Of a stretch of DNA of 64,000 bases, positions 57,926 through 64,000 are shown in pieces; position 1 is the stretch's first letter, and each line of letters starts with the position of its first letter. This DNA is from Phylloscopus collybita (lineage: Eukaryota; Chordata; Aves; Passeriformes; Phylloscopidae). The position numbers were made by a program, and so were the translations under genes. Where the stretch lies: the NCBI GenBank assembly GCA_027886175.1, contig JAJNNQ010000075.1, positions 81,385,001 through 81,449,000 of the forward strand. Direction: 5' to 3'. The notes beneath the pieces are model-generated. The model ran no database searches and had not been told where the DNA came from. It worked only from the letters and a program-made list of their open reading frames with translations.

Positions 57926-60900
57926 CCAGAAAAAACTCCTCCTGCAAAAGTCCATAGTGTATAGCTGAATGCCATCTGTAACTCTGGGTTTGTTTTCCTT
58001 TCATCCATTGTTTTCCTTTCATCTGCTGAGCATGTCCTAAAGACTGCCAGTGGTTAGGCTTTATATGGTGCTTAACAGCAGCATTCCCACCATGTCCTAA
58101 TTATCAGAGCTTTAGAAAATATGAAGGAGATCAGTCATTCCCACCAGCATATAGAAGCTTTGAAAAGAAGAGTACTCATAATTGTACATTATTCTCATTT
58201 TAACTCTTATGCTGGATCGAAGTAAAAAGAAACACTCCCAATCACTCTGCATCCTTGGTGCTATGGTTTCAGTGGGTGCCTTTGGGATCACAAATTGTTG
58301 CTCTATCGGGGAGAAGCTAACTCAAAAATTATCTTGAGCATTTATGAGTCTATATAAGCCAAATGGAGCTATAGTCAGTCCTGACAAGCAAAGCTTGTAG
58401 ATACAAGGAGGCTTACACATTCTACCAGCAGCATGAAAACCCATTCACTTTGGGGATTCATTTCAGCCTCTGAGATGAGATTAACTTTTAACATATCACT
58501 AGTTAACTGAAATTGCAAATGATGCGGTAATGAAGTTAATTTCAAAACCAGGCTTAAAGAACAATATTGTGACTATCTCTTGTTTGGGAGGTGAGTCTCC
58601 CAGGCAGTCAGGGAAGCTAAGGTCCTGATGGTTGTGGCCTTTGTGACTTTCAGCATTGATGAATGAGGGACTACTGAAATAAATAATTTTGCATCCCTGA
58701 CAACTGTAGTATTCTAAGATATTGAAAATGCTTATATGACAGAAATATAGCATACTCTCCAGTAGCAGGAAAGAAAATCTTCATAAAGGCTAATAAAAAG
58801 TTGGCATCTGTATGCGAAACATTTAAATTTATACCAAGATCATGCCAAAACAGTATGAAGACAAAACCCTGAATCAAATGAGGTAATAGCTTAGAAAATG
58901 TGCTGGAAAATTAATAAATTACGTTTCATTTTGCTTTAACCAAAAATTATAGAAAGCATAGAAAAGCAGATAGATAAACTCACAGTGTACAGACTAAAAC
59001 AAAAACCTATGTTCAGCTTTGTTAAGTCCTTCGTGGCTATCCATATAAAAAGCCTGGAAAGAACACCTGAGAGCATGACTGCCTTTCACAGAAATAGACC
59101 TAACTGTGAGAAAAATGGTAAGTCCCAAAGCAGCAATGGCTTTCCAGAGGAGTTTTATTTAAACTCTAACTAAATAACCCCCAGGCTTTCCAATGAGCTC
59201 AATGAGGCCAAAAGAGCAGTACCTTACCTCTGACCGAGAAAGAGGTAACAATATGTGTTACTCAGGCTAAGGAAGAGATCCTGCTGACTCTGCATGCTGG
59301 AAGCCCATTTCATTGATAAATTATGACGTGATCATTCTTGCCAGAGCCTCACTCGTCAGTTGGAAGAAGTTACAACCCAAATTATTCACGTAAATCAGGT
59401 CAGATTCATTTCATGTCAGGTTTGGGCAGACCACCCCAGGCCATTCATTGAAACAAGTACAGTTTTACAGCACTCACAAGAGCCTTGGGGAGCCTTTTTG
59501 CTAGATTCTTTCCTTAGATTTGGCTGAGATGTTCCTATAATTTCTTAAAGATGTACAGTTTGGTGACCAGTGTCGATGAGAGTGGATTAGGCTGCTCCAC
59601 ACCCACTCCTCCTGCCTGTGTGGTTCCTTGCCTCCTTACGAAGGCAGGACCACTTCATCCCAGCTGACTGAGTCAGCACTGGTACCACTAAAATGAGCAG
59701 CTGTGGGGATTGGAGAGTGCAATGTAGAGGTAAAACTGGCCATATAAAATGACAGCAGCAACAGACTGCTTATTTGGACCCAGCACAGACTTAATTCTTG
59801 AGCTCAGAAACCTCAGTGCCCAAACTGTTGAACAGCTTGGCTTCCTGCCTGGATATGGGATTAAAAACAACAGGACTTTGGTGGGATTTCCAATAGCTGT
59901 TTTGACTGCCAGGTGAATTTATATATCTAGGAATTATGATTTCTGGATATTTAAAACAAATGCTTCAGTTATCATACCAATCACAGATAAATGAGCTCTA
60001 TCTCCATAAAATTTCATAAAATCCTACTTCAGTGAAATTGTTGCCCAGACAGATCACATGTTCGAGCAACTCCATTATTATGCTCCACAAACCACACAAA
60101 CCAAACCAGCTTTTTCTATTATAGTGTGGTACTATTTTCAAATCTGTTTTCCAAAGTGCTACTGCTGTTTGTATGGACATTTGTCTCTCCAAGGGCTTGT
60201 TCTTAGCATGACTTTTGAACTCATTGGCCAAATTTAGACAAGCTGAACAAAAGGGCAGAGGCTGTAGCAGTCTAAAATTCCTGTGAGTTTGATGAAAAGA
60301 GATGACAGAGTAAGAAGATCCTCAGAATGGATCACTGAAATGCTGTGACCTAACAGTAAGATACAATTCTCCAACCTCAAATCACCCACTTCTAAGAAAG
60401 ACAGCTTGCCTCCACTGCTCTTGGTAGAAGGCCACCTTCCTTCTAAAAGAGGGAAATGTCCATATATTTATTTTAAAGAGACTGTACCTACCAGCTGAGA
60501 ATCAGTAGCTAAGATTCCCAGATAAGAGGTAGCATTATGATGCCTTTGTAACTAGTTCAAAACATAGTCTTCTGAGAACTACTCTTAATAAGACAACCAA
60601 ACAAAAAATCCTAGAAAGCAAAAGCTTTGGAATCTTGTAGATGCCAAACATTATGGTGAGTGTTGGGCCCTGACACTGCTGGACAAGCACTTGGTCCACT
60701 GAAGTCCTTTCCATTGGCATTAGCAGATCTCCAGGTATGGCTTGACATTGCAGTTTCACCCATGGCTTCAGCACAGGTGTGGAGGTACTTAATCAAGTTT
60801 CTACCCAATTATAGTGTGAGTACCACATAAACTTAACAATAAATTTAACACAGCAACATAGGGGTCGGTGTGAGTTATTCATCTACACTGAATTGACTCC

Positions 60901-61513
60901 AACCCACACTAGTCCTTTCACGATAATTTTTCAGATGTAGTCGGTGCATTCACTAAGATGCCCGACTGCAGTGCACATACCCCCTCCACCCCCACAGGCC
61001 AACCTGCACATAATGAGCTAGCATAACCTAGAAAGGCTTCAACAAAGCATGCTTCCCATCTGTCTGGGATTGGAATACTCAGTTCACCTCAGGTGGCAAA
61101 CTCTATATTAAACATCTGCAAACAATCAGAATCTGCACACCTGTAGCAGCGTTGCAGACACACCAATGGTGCATTCTTAACCTCCAATGTCACTGCCAGA
61201 CTATCCACTGCATCCTTCTGTCTCTGTCACCTGTTCTTTTCCCCTTTCCCTTTCAACTGCTAACTGCTTCTGCATTTGAAATCACCGGGAGCAATGAGAA
61301 TCCAAGCACTGTATGAACATATTTCAGTCTTTTTTCTTACAAATGCACAATATATTGGTACCCAAAGCATGCTTGTTTTAGAATACTTGAACACATTATG
61401 TAGGGGAAAAGCACAAAAACAGAAAGGAATTTGCTCCTTAGTTGAAAGTCCAGCAGGTTGTGAATCACTGCAACTGGAAGATACATATTAAAGTAGCAGT
61501 TTGCATGGAATAA
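57926..61513. other. Unique non-coding DNA
   Basis: No gene was recognised. An 18-bp unit (TGTTTTCCTTTCATCCAT) is tandemly duplicated at 57991-58026. Open frames up to 84 codons are featureless. Confidence 0.5.
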
Positions 61514-62342
61514 TTTCACAAAACCACACAATGGGTCAAGTTGGAAGGGACCACAGTGGGTCATCTGGTCCAACCTCTCTACTCAAGCACGGTCATCCTA
61601 GAGCACATGGCACAGAGCTGTGCTGAGGTGTTTCTTGAATATCTCCAGTGAGGGAGACACTAAAACATCTCTGGGCAATCTGTTCAGCACATGGTCACCC
61701 ACACTGTAAGGAAGTGCTGCCTTGTGTTCAGGTGGAACTTTCTGCACATCAGTTTTTGCCCAATGACCCTTCACCTGTTCCTTGGCACCACCGAGGAGAG
61801 CCCGGACACCCTCCCTTAGATATTGACAGACACTGATGAGATTTCTTTTCAGTTGTGTCTTCTCGAGACTGAATAGGCTCAGCCCTCTCAACCTTCTATT
61901 GTAAGAGAGATATTCCAGTCCCTTCAACTTTGTCACCCTCCACTGGACCCAAACCAGGAGCACCCTGTCTCTCTTGTACTGAGGAGCCTGGAACCAGGGC
62001 TGAGCAGAGGGGCAGGATCACTTCCCTCGACCTGCTGGCAGCAATGCACCCCAGGATACCTTCAGCCTTCTTGGCCACAAGGACACACTGCTGGCTCATG
62101 GACAGCTTGTTGTCCACCAGGACCCTCAGGTCCTTCCCTGCAGAGCTGCTCCCCAGTAGGTCAGACCATGCTGGTCCATGGGGTTATTCTGCTCCAGGCG
62201 CAAGACCCTGCCTTTGTTGAATTTCAGAAGGTTTCACTCTGCCCACCTCCCCAACCTGTTGAGGTCCTTCTAAAGGCTTGCACAGACCTCTGAGGTATCA
62301 GCCACTCCTCCCAGCTTTGTGCCATCAGTGAACTTGCTTATC
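61514..62342 (-). mobile_element. CR1 LINE copy (3' part, minus strand)
   Basis: It is a clear reverse complement of a CR1 3' end and adjoining reverse-transcriptase region. The 3' untranslated part starts at about 61514 with ACACAATGGGTCAAGTTGGA and AGGGACC. RT-region blocks include AGGGGCAGGATCACTTCCCT (62008-62027), GGCTCATGGACAGCTTGTTG near 62100, and ACCCTGCCTTTGTTGAATTTC near 62205-62225. It stops near 62342. Identity to the family is visibly higher than for the 4.96-kb copy, so it is a younger insertion. A 121-codon minus-strand open frame within it is CR1 sequence, not a host gene. Confidence 0.95.
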
Positions 62343-63630
62343 CGGAAGCAGTTTCTCTCCTTAGAGGAGGGTTCATACACTTGTATCACATCTATGCTAT
62401 CTCCTTCAAATTTTTTCTTTTCTTCTGATTTTGTCCATACTACTGTAGCTTATGGAAGAGTTTGTTTTAGATACCTCTAGTGTGAAAAAAGGGGAGGGAA
62501 TCCATATGAGCAAGACAGTTCAGGGTGCTCTACCTACAAATTAAACTGCAGAACTCCCTCTAAAATCAAAATGCTCTGTAGACTTTAAACCTAATTGTGA
62601 TTAGAACATAAACTAAGACAAATAACTTTCTAACATACAGCAAATCTCATGTAAGTTTGAACCTGTCAAGGGGCAGTTACCAAAACAAATAGTTCCATGG
62701 CAGAAATGTTGCACACCTTCAGTGAATCCAACTTCAGAGCAGAACATGAACTTTTCCTGATGAAGTTACAGTGAACTGAGAAAATTCATAATACCTCTAA
62801 AGTACTCAGATATTATGATATTACCCATGCAAATAATTATATAGATAGATTAATTTTCTTTTTCACAATTGAGATCCCTGTTTAGCTCACAATTCTTTTT
62901 ACTTCAGTCAATAACTTTTAAACTACTTCACTTTTAGTAGTCTCTTATCCTTAAAATTTCCAATTAAATTTATGGTTGGAAATTATAGAGCTGTATATAA
63001 AAAAAAAAGATTGTATTGTTCAGCTCACTCTACAGTATAATTCAACTGGCAGCCTACAGCCTGATTCCTCAGAGATCCTTGGACAGGGGAACAGGGGAAG
63101 CATTTCTCTATTTTCTGTGAATAGGCAAAAGCAGAAAGATAATGGCATCTACTGGAGTACTTTGCACTGCACTCTTTGGGCAGATGCCACTCCTCCCACA
63201 GAGGCATTACTCATTCATTTTCTTACTGTGGAGCAGCAGTGTCAGATGGAAAGGGACCTGGGTAACCTTGTTGCCACTCCACCACACTGCAGGAGTATGT
63301 AAGACTGCATATGCTCGGCGATAAATATTGCTGTTTAAATGTGCAGCTTCACCCTTTGTTCGTACACCTTGTCTACTGGTAATGGCCTGAACTTGAACCG
63401 CTAAGGGCCCTTGGCACTGGATAACTCTTGACATTCGTTTAAACTTTGTTGCAGAGTTGAAATGCCCTTGGTATGAATGCAGTGGCAGGGCAGAAGTGAA
63501 AACAGAGTTGTCCTGGCAAACGATGGAAACCTTTCTTAGATGATCGTCTTTCAAGGGTAATGTTTTGCAATAGGTTATTTTGCATAAATACAGATTGTTC
63601 ATGCCTGGTTAAATAGGAGAATAACAAAAA
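62343..63630. other. Unique DNA between two CR1 copies
   Basis: No known gene was recognised. A minus-strand open frame of 131 codons (63207-63602) covers a segment with more CpG than average (63315-63545). It has no identifiable domain. Confidence 0.45.
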
Positions 63631-64000
63631 ATCAAAGAATCACAGAATGATAGAATGGGCAAGGCTGGAAGGGACCTCTGGAGGTCATCTAGTGCAGGTC
63701 TCCTGCTTAAGCAGGATCACCTGGAGACATCTGTCCAGAGCTGCATCCACAGTACTCCTGCTGTGGTCTCACAAGCACTGAATAAAGGGGAAGGATCATA
63801 TTCCTCTACACACTGGCAATATTTTGCTGAATGGAGCCCAGGATAACATGAGCCTTCTTAGCTACCAGGGCGTGTTGCTGGATCATGTTCAACTTGGTCT
63901 TCAGCAGAACCTCCAGGTCTTTTTTTGCAAAGCTGCCTGCCAGCAGGATGGCACACAGCAGCTATCGGTGCATGGGGTTGGTTCTCCCCAGGCCCAGGAT
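63631..64000 (-). mobile_element. CR1 LINE copy, runs off the window end (minus strand)
   Basis: It begins with the antisense CR1 terminus (AGAATCACAGAATGATAGAAT), then GGCTGGAAGGGACCTCTGGA and GGTCATCTAGTGCAGGTC. It continues into RT-region sequence to the last base, so the element extends beyond the window. It is among the best preserved CR1 copies here. A deletion near 63750 is suggested because the 3' untranslated block joins early to RT-region sequence. Confidence 0.94.

Noticed and set aside
61598..61963. 121-codon minus-strand frame as a possible host gene
   Set aside because: It lies wholly in the CR1 3' end and matches that family.
1..64000. CRISPR array, bacterial operon or mobile island
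   Set aside because: There are no spaced identical repeats, no dense coding and no ribosome-binding context; composition and repeat families are vertebrate.

Overview
The window looks like AT-rich, non-coding vertebrate DNA, most likely from a bird. The evidence is the set of interspersed repeats. There are several CR1 LINE copies with the avian-type 3' end (a short ATTCTATG-like terminus, no poly-A tail). There is also one decayed copy of the ERV family, common in birds, whose LTR begins TGTGTCTGG. I cannot name the species. No exon, promoter, CpG island, tRNA, rRNA or other structured RNA gene could be supported. Every open frame longer than about 60 codons is either part of a mobile element or shows no domain, signal or composition I recognise. 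The sequence is therefore best read as intron or intergenic DNA.

Layout. 1-4.95 kb is unique AT-rich DNA with a small hairpin and two homopolymer tracts. 4.95-6.41 kb is a long, very old CR1 copy on the minus strand. 6.75-7.48 kb is a plus-strand CR1 with two large internal deletions. 7.5-27 kb is mostly unique and holds A/C-rich and T/G-rich simple tracts, a possible conserved element near 10.6-11.0 kb and an ancient CR1-like scrap at 17.0 kb. 26.99-27.96 kb is a minus-strand CR1. 31.03-32.37 kb is a decayed endogenous retrovirus: a 5' LTR, a decayed primer-binding site, a leader, and a remnant of the pol RNase H region. 32.4-49 kb is unique sequence with a CpG-enriched spot (38.2-38.4 kb), a degenerate TAA-rich stretch, an unusual overlapping double hairpin (42.1 kb), two neighbouring minisatellites (46.1-46.4 kb) and the longest open frame (47.67-48.36 kb, probably chance). 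48.95-49.07 kb is a compound microsatellite. 49.47-49.66 kb is a MIR-type SINE, an unusually old repeat to recognise in a bird. 57.66-57.93 kb is an old plus-strand CR1 3' end. 61.51-62.34 kb and 63.63 kb to the window end are younger minus-strand CR1 copies.

No set of genes works together here, and I found no new biological system. The points most worth a second look are the MIR copy, the overlapping inverted repeats at 42.1 kb, the E-box-bearing 11-bp minisatellite at 46.3 kb, the CpG-dense block at 38.2 kb, and the strong excess of poly-A over poly-T runs on the plus strand.
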